A stretch of 64,000 nt of DNA. Origin: Roseovarius indicus (lineage in GTDB: Bacteria > Pseudomonadota > Alphaproteobacteria > Rhodobacterales > Rhodobacteraceae). Location of the stretch: assembly GCF_008728195.1 (NCBI RefSeq), contig NZ_CP031599.1, forward strand, positions 248,001-312,000. Direction: 5' to 3'. The position numbers were made by a program, and so were the translations under genes. How positions within the stretch are numbered: position 1 is the stretch's first letter; each line of letters begins with the position of its first letter. The notes under the pieces were generated by a model, which worked only from the letters and a program-made list of their open reading frames with translations, made no database searches and was not told where the DNA came from. Shown here piece by piece: positions 17,256-25,443 of this stretch.

Positions 17256-17971
17256 GAGGCACCCTCCTTTGCGAAACCGTCATCGTATCCGCTCGCATCC
17301 TTGGATATCCGGATGCGGTTGAATTCTTCCAGCTTCGGATAGGTTTCCTTGAACGTCGTCAGAAACTCACCCATCGGCGCGTCGAAATAGAGCCCACGGT
17401 CGTTCACATATTCCATGTGACGGTGATTCTGTTCGTCGAACTCGTGAAAGAGCGCGTCGTGATATCCGTCGAAGACCAGAGGTTTGACCCCGAATCTTTC
17501 ACACAGTTCCATGTTGAATGCAGGTGTCACCTTGTAGGCCTCATTCCCCAACCACAACTGAACATAGCCGTGGTAGATAAAGAGATCGGTCTCCATCAAT
17601 TCCTGCAACTTGGGTGTATTCAGGTGGTTGCGCACATCCGCGAACCCAAGAGCGGCGGGGATACCCACAGCACGCAGACAAGCCGCCAGCAGAATTGCCT
17701 TGGGAACGCAAAACGCCGCTTCCGCCCCAGCGATACGGCTGGCACGGTAAGAGTCCTCATCCAGCGCAAAACAATAGGGATCATAGCGAATATCGTCGCG
17801 AACCGTTTCGAACAGGCGAATCGCCTTGTCTCGATTGGTTGCGTCCACAGGAAGATCACGCAAAGCCGATGTCACGAAACCCTGCACTTCCAAGCTATCG
17901 CTTTCCACAAAGCGCGATGGCATGACATAACGCTCAGCTTCAGTCGGCAGGTCATCGTCAGACTTGTCCAT
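17252..17971 (-). CDS. Transglutaminase-like cysteine-protease-fold protein
   Basis: 239 residues with a transglutaminase-core arrangement: Cys88 in AAFCVPKAILLAACLRAVG, His134 in YHGYVQLWLG and the KVTPAFN segment (Asn153) where the third catalytic residue normally lies. There is no signal peptide, so it is cytoplasmic. It is the first gene of the operon behind operator 1. Its function in an acyl-CoA pathway is not known; amide/thioester hydrolysis or acyl transfer is possible by fold. Family membership is well supported, role is open. Confidence 0.8.
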   Translation of the reverse strand: MDKSDDDLPTEAERYVMPSRFVESDSLEVQGFVTSALRDLPVDATNRDKAIRLFETVRDDIRYDPYCFALDEDSYRASRIAGAEAAFCVPKAILLAACLRAVGIPAALGFADVRNHLNTPKLQELMETDLFIYHGYVQLWLGNEAYKVTPAFNMELCERFGVKPLVFDGYHDALFHEFDEQNHRHMEYVNDRGLYFDAPMGEFLTTFKETYPKLEEFNRIRISKDASGYDDGFAKEGAS

Positions 17972-17984
17972 TGGCCCCTTCCTT

Positions 17985-18014
17985 TTTCTAACAAATGTTA
18001 GATTACCAATTCAA
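17985..18014 (-). promoter_or_regulatory. Promoter with operator 1 (TCTAAC-N4-GTTAGA) for the transglutaminase-MaoC-dehydrogenase operon
   Basis: On the minus strand TTGAAT (18014-18009), an 18-bp spacer and TAGAAA (17990-17985) form a sigma70-like promoter. The inverted repeat TCTAAC-N4-GTTAGA (17987-18002) overlaps spacer and -10. It lies 16 bases before the first start codon. The same repeat occurs at 21647 and 37872 in the same relation to a -10 box. Confidence 0.8.
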
Positions 18015-18034
18015 AACCTGCCCGTCAACGGGAT

Positions 18035-19171
18035 TTACTCTGTCTTTGGTTGGTCCACGCCATAACGCGTATTGTCTTCGCCCAGAGTGGCTGCAACTCC
18101 GACCGAATTTCCCGAAGAACGGAACTCCGGCGCAATTGGCAGCGGCAAAGCAGGCGCGTTCCGGTCGGAGATTTTTACGGCCCGTCCGAACACGTCACGC
18201 GCTTTGAAATGCGGGTCGCGCGCCGCCTCGGCGGGCGTTTTCACGACCGAACAGCAGCAATCGGCCGCAGCCAGCAGAGGCTCCCAATGGGTCGAGGGGT
18301 GTTCCCTCAGACGACCTGCAACCTCCGCGGCACAGGCATTGGGATCGGACCAGTCATCGCGAAGGGCCACCGGCAAACCAATGACATCGCAGAACGACTG
18401 CCAGAACTTTTCTTCCAACGCGCCGACGGCGATCTGACGCCCGTCCGCAGCCGAATAAAGCCGATACCGGGCCAGGCCACCCGTCAGACGGCTGCCACCG
18501 CTTTCGATGTTCCGCCCGGCAATCACACCTTCGGCATGGGCCCAATAGGCAAAGGCGAACGCCCCCTCGGCCATTGCGATATCCAGATGCGTCCCCTGCC
18601 CGCTTGCCTGCCGCGCAATCAGGGCCAGCAGGATATTCATCACCGCAGGATAGGTTCCGCCTCCGATATCGGCGACCAGCCCGAACGGGGCAGTTGGCTG
18701 GTCATCCGGTCCGCGACTGAGCGACAGGATACCCGCATCACCGACGTAGTTGAGATCGTGGCCGGCGGCGCTGGCCTTTGGTCCGGTCTGGCCATAGCCG
18801 GTGATCGAACAATAGATGAGACCGGGATTGATCTTTCGCACCGCTTCATAACCAAGCCCCAGCCGGTCCATCACGCCGGGACGGAACTGCTCTACCAGAA
18901 CATCGGCCCTCTCGATCAAGGGGCGCAGACGTTCCACTGCGCCCCTTGACTTGAGGTCGATGGCCACCGATCGCTTGCCGTGGTTCAACACGGCAAATCC
19001 GATGCTCTCTCCGTCGATCTTGGGCTCGGTTTGGCGCGCGTCCTCGCCGACTCCGGGACGCTCGAACTTGATCACTTCGGCGCCGGCCTCGGACAGCATG
19101 AGCGTCGCCATCGGACCGGGAAGAAGTGTGCTGAAATCCAGCACCAGGATATCCTTGAGCGGTTGAGCCAT
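18035..19171 (-). CDS. Class III (CaiB/BaiF, AMACR-like) CoA-transferase
   Basis: 378 residues from the ATG of MAQPLKDILVLDF, which is preceded by GAGG at a usable distance; a GTG two codons upstream is also possible. Family hallmarks: LLPGPMATLMLSEAGAEVIKFE, ADVLVEQFRPGVMDRLGLGY, and GHDLNYVGDAGILSLS with the Asp that forms the aspartyl-CoA adduct in the transferases (His-Asp in alpha-methylacyl-CoA racemase). GHDLNY is racemase-like, so an alpha-methylacyl-CoA racemase activity is a serious alternative. It ends the DUF35-thiolase-MaoC operon, just before operator 1 of the next unit. Confidence 0.84.
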   Translation of the reverse strand: MAQPLKDILVLDFSTLLPGPMATLMLSEAGAEVIKFERPGVGEDARQTEPKIDGESIGFAVLNHGKRSVAIDLKSRGAVERLRPLIERADVLVEQFRPGVMDRLGLGYEAVRKINPGLIYCSITGYGQTGPKASAAGHDLNYVGDAGILSLSRGPDDQPTAPFGLVADIGGGTYPAVMNILLALIARQASGQGTHLDIAMAEGAFAFAYWAHAEGVIAGRNIESGGSRLTGGLARYRLYSAADGRQIAVGALEEKFWQSFCDVIGLPVALRDDWSDPNACAAEVAGRLREHPSTHWEPLLAAADCCCSVVKTPAEAARDPHFKARDVFGRAVKISDRNAPALPLPIAPEFRSSGNSVGVAATLGEDNTRYGVDQPKTE

Positions 19172-19181
19172 CTTCACTGCC

Positions 19182-20039
19182 TCAGGCGAAGCGCGCCGCG
19201 CCGTTGTTCAGAACAACCACGTCGCGTGCCGGAATAGATGCTCGAAACCGGGCCTCGCCGTCCTCTTCCCAGATTTCGAACCGCACGGTTTCGCCGGGAT
19301 AGACCGGCGCCGAGAACCGAACATCCAGACCGACAAGCCGGGCAGAATCATAGTCAAGCAACGTCTTTAGAATCGCCCGGGCCGCCAGCCCATAGGTCGC
19401 CAGACCATGCAGGATCGGGCGGTCGAACCCGACAGAACGGGCAACATCCGGGTCAGCATGAAGCGGATTGAAATCACCGCTGAGACGATAAATAAGGGCT
19501 TGGCGCGGCAGGGTATCGATATCACATACATGATCAGGCGCCCGATCAGGCAGCACTGCGGGTGCCGGACCCGCTTGGTTTTCACCGCCAAACCCCCCAT
19601 CACCGCGACAGAAAGCCGACATCGCCACGCGCGCCAGCTTTTCACCGCTGTCCGCGTCGATAATATCACGGCTTTGGTAAATGACGGCTCCCTTGCCCTC
19701 GCCCTTGTCGGCGATGAAGTCGATCTTGCTGCGGCCGACAATCCGGCCATGTGTCGGCAGTGGCTTGTAGATGTCGAGCCACTGTTCTCCGTGCAGCACT
19801 TTTTGCCAGTTTACGCCGGTCTTGGGATCGCGCAGCCAGAAGCCGGGATACCCCAAAATGACCGCCATCGACGGAACTGCCTTGAGCCCGTCCTCATAGA
19901 CATAGGCCAGCTCCTTTTTGTCGGTCGGATCCTCGCCGAACCCAAGGCCGAGTGCATATAGGATGGTATCCCGCTCGGTCAGCGTCTGTTCGATTTCCTC
20001 AAAGTCCCAGTTCAACAGTGCATCGAAATCCAATGGCAT
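19182..20039 (-). CDS. Two-hotdog MaoC enoyl-CoA hydratase 2
   Basis: 285 residues made of two hotdog domains. The second carries the hydratase-2 motif GDFNPLHADPDVARSVGF followed by RPILHGLATYG, with Asp and His for water activation; the N-terminal domain (ERDTILYALGLGFGEDPTD) forms the CoA-binding half, as in eukaryotic-type hydratase 2 and steroid-degradation hydratases. It probably makes a (3R)-hydroxyacyl-CoA that the neighbouring thiolase-fold/DUF35 pair cleaves. It follows the thiolase-fold gene by 23 bases and precedes the CoA-transferase. Confidence 0.88.
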   Translation of the reverse strand: MPLDFDALLNWDFEEIEQTLTERDTILYALGLGFGEDPTDKKELAYVYEDGLKAVPSMAVILGYPGFWLRDPKTGVNWQKVLHGEQWLDIYKPLPTHGRIVGRSKIDFIADKGEGKGAVIYQSRDIIDADSGEKLARVAMSAFCRGDGGFGGENQAGPAPAVLPDRAPDHVCDIDTLPRQALIYRLSGDFNPLHADPDVARSVGFDRPILHGLATYGLAARAILKTLLDYDSARLVGLDVRFSAPVYPGETVRFEIWEEDGEARFRASIPARDVVVLNNGAARFA

Positions 20040-20062
20040 TTATTTTCCTCCCTTAGTTGCCG

Positions 20063-21214
20063 TCAGAGCGTGTTTTGCGATCCAAGTATGGCCGTGACCT
20101 GACTGGACAGCACACCGCCGTTGCCATGCGCCAGCGCCAGATCAATATCCTTCAACTGAATGCCCGGCGCATCGCCACGGATCTGACGGGCAGCCTCGAT
20201 CACTGTGAAGATGCCGTACATCCCGGGGTGCACACAGGACAGGCCGCCGCCATTCGTGTTCACCGGCAAGACGCCGCCAGGCGCGATGCGTCCGCCCTCG
20301 ACAAAGGCCCCTCCCTCGCCCTTCGCGCAGAACCCAAGATCTTCGAGAAACAAAATCGTGTTGATGGTGAAGGCATCATAGAGCTCGACCGCCTGGATGT
20401 CCGCAGGGGTCACGCCGGCCGCCGCAAAGGCGCGCGCGCCCGAGTCGCGGGCTGCGGTCACGGTGAAATCCTTCATCTGCGAAATCTGCCGGTGCGAGCT
20501 TGCCGCAGCACTGCCCAGCACATAGACAGGCGCCTTCGGGAAATCCCGGGCGCGGTCCGCGCGGACCATTACGATCGCGCCGCCACCGTCGGTGACAAGA
20601 CAACAGTCGCGCACGGTCAATGGATCGCCCACCATGCGCGCACCCAACACGTCCTCGCGGGTAAGCGGGCCGCGCTCGAACGCTTCGGGGTTGCGCTGCG
20701 CCCAGGCCCGCGCGGCAACGGCCACGTCGGCCAGCTGTTCGCGGGTGGTGCCATATTCATGCATGTGCCGCGCCGCCGCCATCGCATAGGCCGAGATCGG
20801 ATAGCGCGGATTATACGGCGCCTCGTAGGCCGGCGGACGTGAAGCGGTCACCAGTCTGCCCGATGCGGTGCGCTGGTTGGAGCCATAAACAATCAGCGCG
20901 ACATCACACAGACCGGCGTCCAGCGCCATGGTCGCAGACGTCAGGTAGTTTACGAAGGACGAACCGCCCGACATCGTGCCATCGATGAAACGGGGCTGGA
21001 TGCCCAGGTATTCAGCCGCCATAAGCGCCGGCATGCTGTCTTCCATCATGGTGCAGAACAGCCCGTCGACGTCGGACAGTTTCAGCCCGGCATCGCCAAG
21101 CGCCGCAAGCGCGGATTGCGCCATGACATCATAGGCCGTCAGGCCATGGGCTTCTCCGAAACCGGCATGACCGGTTCCCACGATGGCGGATTTCCCCCGA
21201 AGTTCTGTGGTCAT
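20063..21214 (-). CDS. Thiolase-fold (SCP2/Ltp2-like) enzyme without nucleophilic Cys
   Basis: 383 residues, clearly paralogous to the protein at 2677-3822 (shared AYGSNQRTASG/VYGSNQRTASG, ELYDAFTINTILFLEDLGF, NTNGGGLSCVHPGMYG). The nucleophile region reads DGTMSGGSSF (residues 78-87) without cysteine, so thiolysis is unlikely by known chemistry. The DUF35 partner is directly upstream (3-base gap) and a hydratase 2 directly downstream, matching the hydratase-then-retro-aldolase order of steroid side-chain shortening. The actual substrate is unknown. Confidence 0.83.
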   Translation of the reverse strand: MTTELRGKSAIVGTGHAGFGEAHGLTAYDVMAQSALAALGDAGLKLSDVDGLFCTMMEDSMPALMAAEYLGIQPRFIDGTMSGGSSFVNYLTSATMALDAGLCDVALIVYGSNQRTASGRLVTASRPPAYEAPYNPRYPISAYAMAAARHMHEYGTTREQLADVAVAARAWAQRNPEAFERGPLTREDVLGARMVGDPLTVRDCCLVTDGGGAIVMVRADRARDFPKAPVYVLGSAAASSHRQISQMKDFTVTAARDSGARAFAAAGVTPADIQAVELYDAFTINTILFLEDLGFCAKGEGGAFVEGGRIAPGGVLPVNTNGGGLSCVHPGMYGIFTVIEAARQIRGDAPGIQLKDIDLALAHGNGGVLSSQVTAILGSQNTL

Positions 21215-21217
21215 GAC

Positions 21218-21595
21218 TTATACCTCCGACGGCTTGAAAAGCACGGCCGGAGCGCCCTCGGCCTCGCCCACGAAAGCGGTTACAGCCATGTCGATGGCGA
21301 CCTCACCCGGGGCAATGCCTTCGACCCGGCTCATCATCCGAACGCCTTCTTGAAGCTCGACCATGCACACGTTGTAGTCGCCGCCGCGGTCAGCGCTGCG
21401 GCGCACGACGGTTGTGGTGTAAACCCGTCCCTTGCCGGTGGCCTGCTTCCACGAAATCGCGGCGCCATGACAATGTGGACACAGGACTCGCGGGAAAAAG
21501 TGATAGGCCCCGCAGTCGTCGCACTCGGGCAGCAGGATCTCGCCTTCTGCCAGCGCGCGTTGGAAAAGCTGGTCTGGTCCTTTGGCATCCTGCAT
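21218..21595 (-). CDS. DUF35 zinc-ribbon/OB-fold protein, partner of thiolase-fold enzyme
   Basis: 125 residues with zinc-ribbon cysteines Cys25, Cys28, Cys39 and Cys42, then an OB fold (GKGRVYTTTVVRR, GGDYNVCMVELQEG). It is paralogous to the protein at 2285-2680. It is the first gene of the operon behind the divergent operator-1 promoter, preceded by GGAG. It should form a complex with the next gene product and hold the CoA moiety of its substrate. Confidence 0.87.
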   Translation of the reverse strand: MQDAKGPDQLFQRALAEGEILLPECDDCGAYHFFPRVLCPHCHGAAISWKQATGKGRVYTTTVVRRSADRGGDYNVCMVELQEGVRMMSRVEGIAPGEVAIDMAVTAFVGEAEGAPAVLFKPSEV

Positions 21596-21635
21596 AGGTG
21601 TTCTCCTTCAAGCGATCCAGTCTTTGTTAAGCGTA

Positions 21636-21671
21636 TTGATAATGTTTCTAACAATTGTTAGATTTAGTCAA
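21636..21671. promoter_or_regulatory. Divergent promoters sharing operator 1 (perfect 16-bp palindrome)
   Basis: A perfect palindrome TCTAACAATTGTTAGA lies at 21647-21662. Rightwards, TTGATA (21636-21641), 17 bp and TAGATT (21659-21664) precede the CoA-transferase at 21699. Leftwards, TTGACT (21671-21666) lies next to the palindrome in front of the DUF35 gene. One bound repressor dimer would block both directions. Confidence 0.85.
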
Positions 21672-21698
21672 CCTTTCAGGATCAATTGAGAGAAACTC

Positions 21699-22844
21699 AT
21701 GTCAGGTTCAGACTTAGCCCCCCTTTCCGGCAAACTCGTCGTTGCGCTGGAACAGGCAGTCGCCGCGCCTTTTTGCTCCTCGCGGCTGGCCGACGCCGGC
21801 GCGCGCGTGATCAAGATCGAACGCAAGGGCGCAGGCGATTTCGCCCGCGCCTACGATACCGCCGCCAACGGTGAAAGCGCCTATTTCACATGGCTGAACC
21901 GAGGCAAAGAATCGGTCGCCTTGGACATTAAGGCCGACGAAGACCGTGAAATCCTGCTCAGGATGCTGGAAAACGCAGATGTGTTCATTCAAAACCTGCT
22001 GCCGGGCGCGCTGGCCAAGCTCGGGCTCGATTCAGCGAGTCTGCGAGAGAGATTCCCGCGTCTCGTGACCTGCGACATCACCGGATATGGCGAAGACGGC
22101 CCGATGCGCAACGCCAAGGCCTATGACCTTCTGGTGCAATGCGAGAGCGGTCTGGCATCAGTGACCGGTACACCTGACGGACCAGGACGGGTGGGCGTGT
22201 CGGTCTGCGATATCGCCACCGGTATGACAGCCCATGCCGGAATATGCGAAGCACTTGTCGGGCGTGATCGCACCGGCAAGGGCAGCGGCGTTTCCGTGGC
22301 AATGTTTGATGTGATGGCCGACTGGATGTCGGTTCCGCTGCTGTATCACGATTACCTTGGCAAGCCGACACCTCGTGTCGGACTGAACCACACGGTCATC
22401 TGCCCGTACGGGGCCTATGAATGCAAGGACGGTCAGCTTGTCGTCATTACCGTTCAGCACAGCGGCGAATGGCAACGGTTCTGTGAACACATACTGGGCG
22501 ATGCGGCTTTGGCAACCGACCCCCGGTTCCATGACAACACGTCGCGAATTGAAAACAAACCCGCGCTCGAAGTTCTCATCAAGACCGTATTCGCCTCGCA
22601 TGATCGCACCGAGATCCTGAAGCGCCTTGACGCTGCGGGCATAGCCTCCGGCGCGGTGAACGACGTGGCGGCCCTGTCCGATCACCCGCAGCTTGACCGA
22701 TCCTTGATAGGCACACCCTCGGGCGAGATCAACGTCCCGACACCCCCGATCCGGCGCAGCCTCGGCGAAACGGCACTGGGCCCCTGCCCGGCCTTCGATG
22801 CGGAAGGTGAAGCCATTCGCGCCGAATTCGGGCCCCTCTCATGA
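21699..22844 (+). CDS. Class III (CaiB/BaiF) CoA-transferase
   Basis: 381 residues with LVVALEQAVAAPFCSSRLAD at the N-terminus, GARVIKIERKGAGDFARAYD, NADVFIQNLLPGALAKLGL and YDLLVQCESGLASVTG, where the Asp is the expected catalytic residue. The GNESAYF-like TWLNRGKESVALD segment resembles itaconate/mesaconate-type transferases, but the acid cannot be assigned. It would move CoA between acids without ATP. It is expressed from the rightward operator-1 promoter and is followed by a second transferase after 33 bases. Confidence 0.86.
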   Translation: MSGSDLAPLSGKLVVALEQAVAAPFCSSRLADAGARVIKIERKGAGDFARAYDTAANGESAYFTWLNRGKESVALDIKADEDREILLRMLENADVFIQNLLPGALAKLGLDSASLRERFPRLVTCDITGYGEDGPMRNAKAYDLLVQCESGLASVTGTPDGPGRVGVSVCDIATGMTAHAGICEALVGRDRTGKGSGVSVAMFDVMADWMSVPLLYHDYLGKPTPRVGLNHTVICPYGAYECKDGQLVVITVQHSGEWQRFCEHILGDAALATDPRFHDNTSRIENKPALEVLIKTVFASHDRTEILKRLDAAGIASGAVNDVAALSDHPQLDRSLIGTPSGEINVPTPPIRRSLGETALGPCPAFDAEGEAIRAEFGPLS

Positions 22845-22877
22845 AAACGGTGGACAACTAAAAGGGTGGACAACCAA

Positions 22878-24044
22878 ATGACCGCTGAGAACAAACCGGC
22901 GATCCTTCATGGCGTGAAGATCGTCGATCTGACTTCTGTGGTTTTCGGACCTTTGGCAACACAGATGCTGGGCGATCTGGGGGCCGATGTGATCAAGGTG
23001 GAAGGCCCCGAGGGCGATCTTCTTCGACAGGTCCAGCCATCGCGCAACAAGCTGATGGGTGCCGCTTTTCTGGGGGCCAACCGCAACAAGCGCAGTGTCG
23101 TACTGGACCTCAAAACGCAAACCGGTCGCGATCAGATGCGCAAACTGCTCATCGATGCCGATGTGATGATTTCGAGCATTCGGCCTGCGGCGCTGGCCAG
23201 ATTGTCTTTGGATCCCGAAACTCTACGCCAAGAAAACCCGAACTTGATCACGGTATCCGCCACCGGTTTCGGGCAGGACGGACCCTATGCCGCCAAGCCT
23301 GCATTCGACGATTCTGTCCAGTCGGTGTCGGGATTGGCCAGCCTGGCAACCTTGCGCGACCCCGAGGCACCGCCCGCTTATGCCCCGACGATTCTGGCCG
23401 ACAAGCTTGGCGGCGTGACCGCCGCCTATGCCGTGATGGGCGCCCTGTTCCACCGCGAGCGTACGGGACAGGCCCAGCATGTCGAAGTTCCGATGTTTGA
23501 GACGCTGGCCGCCTTCCTGCTGGCCGAACACATGGATGGCGCCACCTTCGAGGAGAGTCCGCAGGATTTCGGCTATGCCCGCATGCTGGTTCCGCACAGG
23601 CGTCCGGTTCAGACGGCAGATGGCTATATCACCATTCTGCCCTACACCAACGTGCAATGGGCGCGGTTCTTCAAGACGGTTGGGCGCGACGACATGATCG
23701 ACCATGTCTGGGTCACTGACATGGATGCCCGAAGCCGCAACATCGGCGCGGTATACGATATGGTGGCGCAGATTGCGCTGACCCGGACCACGGATGACTG
23801 GCTTGACCTTATGGAGCAGGCCGACATACCCGCCATGCCGGTGCGCAACCTGTCGGATTTGCCGAACGATCCCCATCTTGCCGCAACCGGGTTCTTTCAA
23901 CGGATTGATCACCCAACCGAAGGTGCGATCTGGACGACACGCCCCCCGGTTCGCTTTTCGGCGACCCCCGCGCGACATGATCATCGCCCGGCCCCGCGAC
24001 TTGGGGAACACAGCGACGAAATTCTGGGGCCGGACGGGGAATAA
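22878..24044 (+). CDS. Class III (CaiB/BaiF) CoA-transferase
   Basis: 388 residues from the ATG of MTAENKPAILHGVKI; a GTG four codons earlier is possible. Hallmarks are VVFGPLATQMLGDLGADVIKVE, AAFLGANRNKRSVVLDLK and FDDSVQSVSGLASLAT with the catalytic Asp. The N-terminus is of the LGDLGADVIKVE type common in formyl- and succinyl-CoA transferases. Two neighbouring transferases could form a heteromer or act on successive acids. It converges with the dehydrogenase at 24066. Confidence 0.86.
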   Translation: MTAENKPAILHGVKIVDLTSVVFGPLATQMLGDLGADVIKVEGPEGDLLRQVQPSRNKLMGAAFLGANRNKRSVVLDLKTQTGRDQMRKLLIDADVMISSIRPAALARLSLDPETLRQENPNLITVSATGFGQDGPYAAKPAFDDSVQSVSGLASLATLRDPEAPPAYAPTILADKLGGVTAAYAVMGALFHRERTGQAQHVEVPMFETLAAFLLAEHMDGATFEESPQDFGYARMLVPHRRPVQTADGYITILPYTNVQWARFFKTVGRDDMIDHVWVTDMDARSRNIGAVYDMVAQIALTRTTDDWLDLMEQADIPAMPVRNLSDLPNDPHLAATGFFQRIDHPTEGAIWTTRPPVRFSATPARHDHRPAPRLGEHSDEILGPDGE

Positions 24045-24065
24045 CCCCACCCGGCACCGGACGGA

Positions 24066-25223
24066 TCAGACGTCCATCGAACGTGCTATCAGTTCCTTCA
24101 TGATTTCGTTGGTGCCGCCATAGATCATCTGCACCCGACTGTCAGCGTACAGCCGCGCGATCGGGAACTCCATCATGAAGCCGTAGCCGCCATGCAGTTG
24201 CAGGCATTCATGCATGACCTCATTCTGCGTCTGGCTGCCCCACCATTTCGCCATCGAAGCCGTGGCCGCATCAAGTTCGCCCGCTTCAAGACGCGCGAGC
24301 CCGTCATTGACGAAGGAACGCAGCAATTCGGCCTTGGTTTTGCATTCCGCCAGTTTGAAGCGTGTATTCTGAAAATCCATGATCCGGCTTCCAAATGCCT
24401 CGCGATCCTGAACATATTTCACAGTTTCATCGATCGCAAAATCAATAAAACCGAGCGCGGTAATGCCGATCATCAGCCGCTCCCAAGGCAGCTGCTTCAT
24501 CAGCTGGTAGAACCCCTGTCCCTCTTCCGGACCAAGCAGGTTCGCCGTAGGTACGCGCACATCCTCGAAGAACAGCTCAGCCGTATCCGAACCTTTCATG
24601 CCCAGTTTCTTCAGGTTCCGTCCCCGGCGAAAGCCCTCGGCGCCCTCGGTTTCCAGAACGATCAACGAAACGCCCCTGGCGCCGGCGTTGCGGTCGGTCT
24701 TTGCCACGATCACAACCAGATCCGCCGTGTGCCCGTTGGTGATGAAGATCTTCGATCCGTTGATCTTGTAGTGGTTGCCATCCTTTTCCGCATAGGTCTG
24801 GACGTTCTGGAGGTCAGAGCCCGTTCCCGGCTCGGTCATCGCGATGGCCGCGACATGGTCACCGCTGACCAACTTGGGCAACCACTTTTTCTTCTGTTCT
24901 TCGCTGCCATATGCGTTGAGGTAATGGATTACGATAGACTGGATCCCATAGCCCCAACCCGTATCACCGGTGCGCCCTTGCTCGTAAACGGTAATCGCGT
25001 CGAACCCGATGCCGCCACCGAACCCGCCATATTCTTCGGCAATCGAGCCGCCCATGACACCCTGTCGACCGACTGTTTTCCAGAAGTCGCGGTCAACAAT
25101 GCCCTGCTCCGCCCATTTTTCAATGTACGGAGCCATCTCTGTATCGAAAAGCCTGCGTGTACTATCGGCGAACATCTTGTGTTCATCCACTACCCAGCTG
25201 GGGGAATTCTTGATCAGAGACAT
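24066..25223 (-). CDS. Acyl-CoA dehydrogenase (IVD/LCAD-type base)
   Basis: 385 residues, full length. Signatures: SIAEEYGGFGGGIGFDAITV, AMTEPGTGSDLQNVQT, KIFITNGHTADLVVIVAKT, and a Glu in LPWERLMIGI at the place used as base by isovaleryl- and long-chain dehydrogenases; the C-terminal MIYGGTNEIMKELIAR has Gly where medium-chain enzymes have Glu. It introduces the alpha-beta double bond of an acyl-CoA, with electrons going to ETF, whose genes lie directly upstream on the same strand. It stands alone behind a degenerate operator-1 promoter. Confidence 0.9.
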   Translation of the reverse strand: MSLIKNSPSWVVDEHKMFADSTRRLFDTEMAPYIEKWAEQGIVDRDFWKTVGRQGVMGGSIAEEYGGFGGGIGFDAITVYEQGRTGDTGWGYGIQSIVIHYLNAYGSEEQKKKWLPKLVSGDHVAAIAMTEPGTGSDLQNVQTYAEKDGNHYKINGSKIFITNGHTADLVVIVAKTDRNAGARGVSLIVLETEGAEGFRRGRNLKKLGMKGSDTAELFFEDVRVPTANLLGPEEGQGFYQLMKQLPWERLMIGITALGFIDFAIDETVKYVQDREAFGSRIMDFQNTRFKLAECKTKAELLRSFVNDGLARLEAGELDAATASMAKWWGSQTQNEVMHECLQLHGGYGFMMEFPIARLYADSRVQMIYGGTNEIMKELIARSMDV

Positions 25224-25260
25224 TTATTGTTCCTATCGAGTCATACTTGCATTGAGCAAA

Positions 25261-25289
25261 AATCAAACAAGCGTTAAATTTCTTGACAA
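25261..25289 (-). promoter_or_regulatory. Promoter with degenerate operator 1 before the acyl-CoA dehydrogenase
   Basis: On the minus strand TTGTCA (25289-25284), a 17-bp spacer and TTGATT (25266-25261) precede the dehydrogenase by about 38 bases. The spacer and -10 carry TTTAACGCTTGTTTGA (25263-25278), which keeps 10 of the 12 conserved positions of TCTAAC-N4-GTTAGA and sits in the same place relative to the -10 as in the stronger sites. Confidence 0.6.
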
Positions 25290-25382
25290 CGAACCGGCGC
25301 TGTTATGACGGAGCGTCACAAGGCTTCAAACCGTACGAATCCGGGTTTATCCAATCCACGCGCCGCCCATTCGGCTCGTGTA

Positions 25383-25412
25383 AAAGGCCCGCCAGAGGTT
25401 CGGCGGGCCTTT
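25383..25412 (-). terminator. Terminator after etfA
   Basis: An 11-bp perfect stem (AAAGGCCCGCC / GGCGGGCCTTT) with an 8-base loop lies 32 bases beyond the etfA stop and ends in T on the minus strand, separating the ETF unit from the dehydrogenase unit. Confidence 0.82.
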
Positions 25413-25443
25413 GATGCGTTTTAACCGGTCGTGCCGTGTGCCC

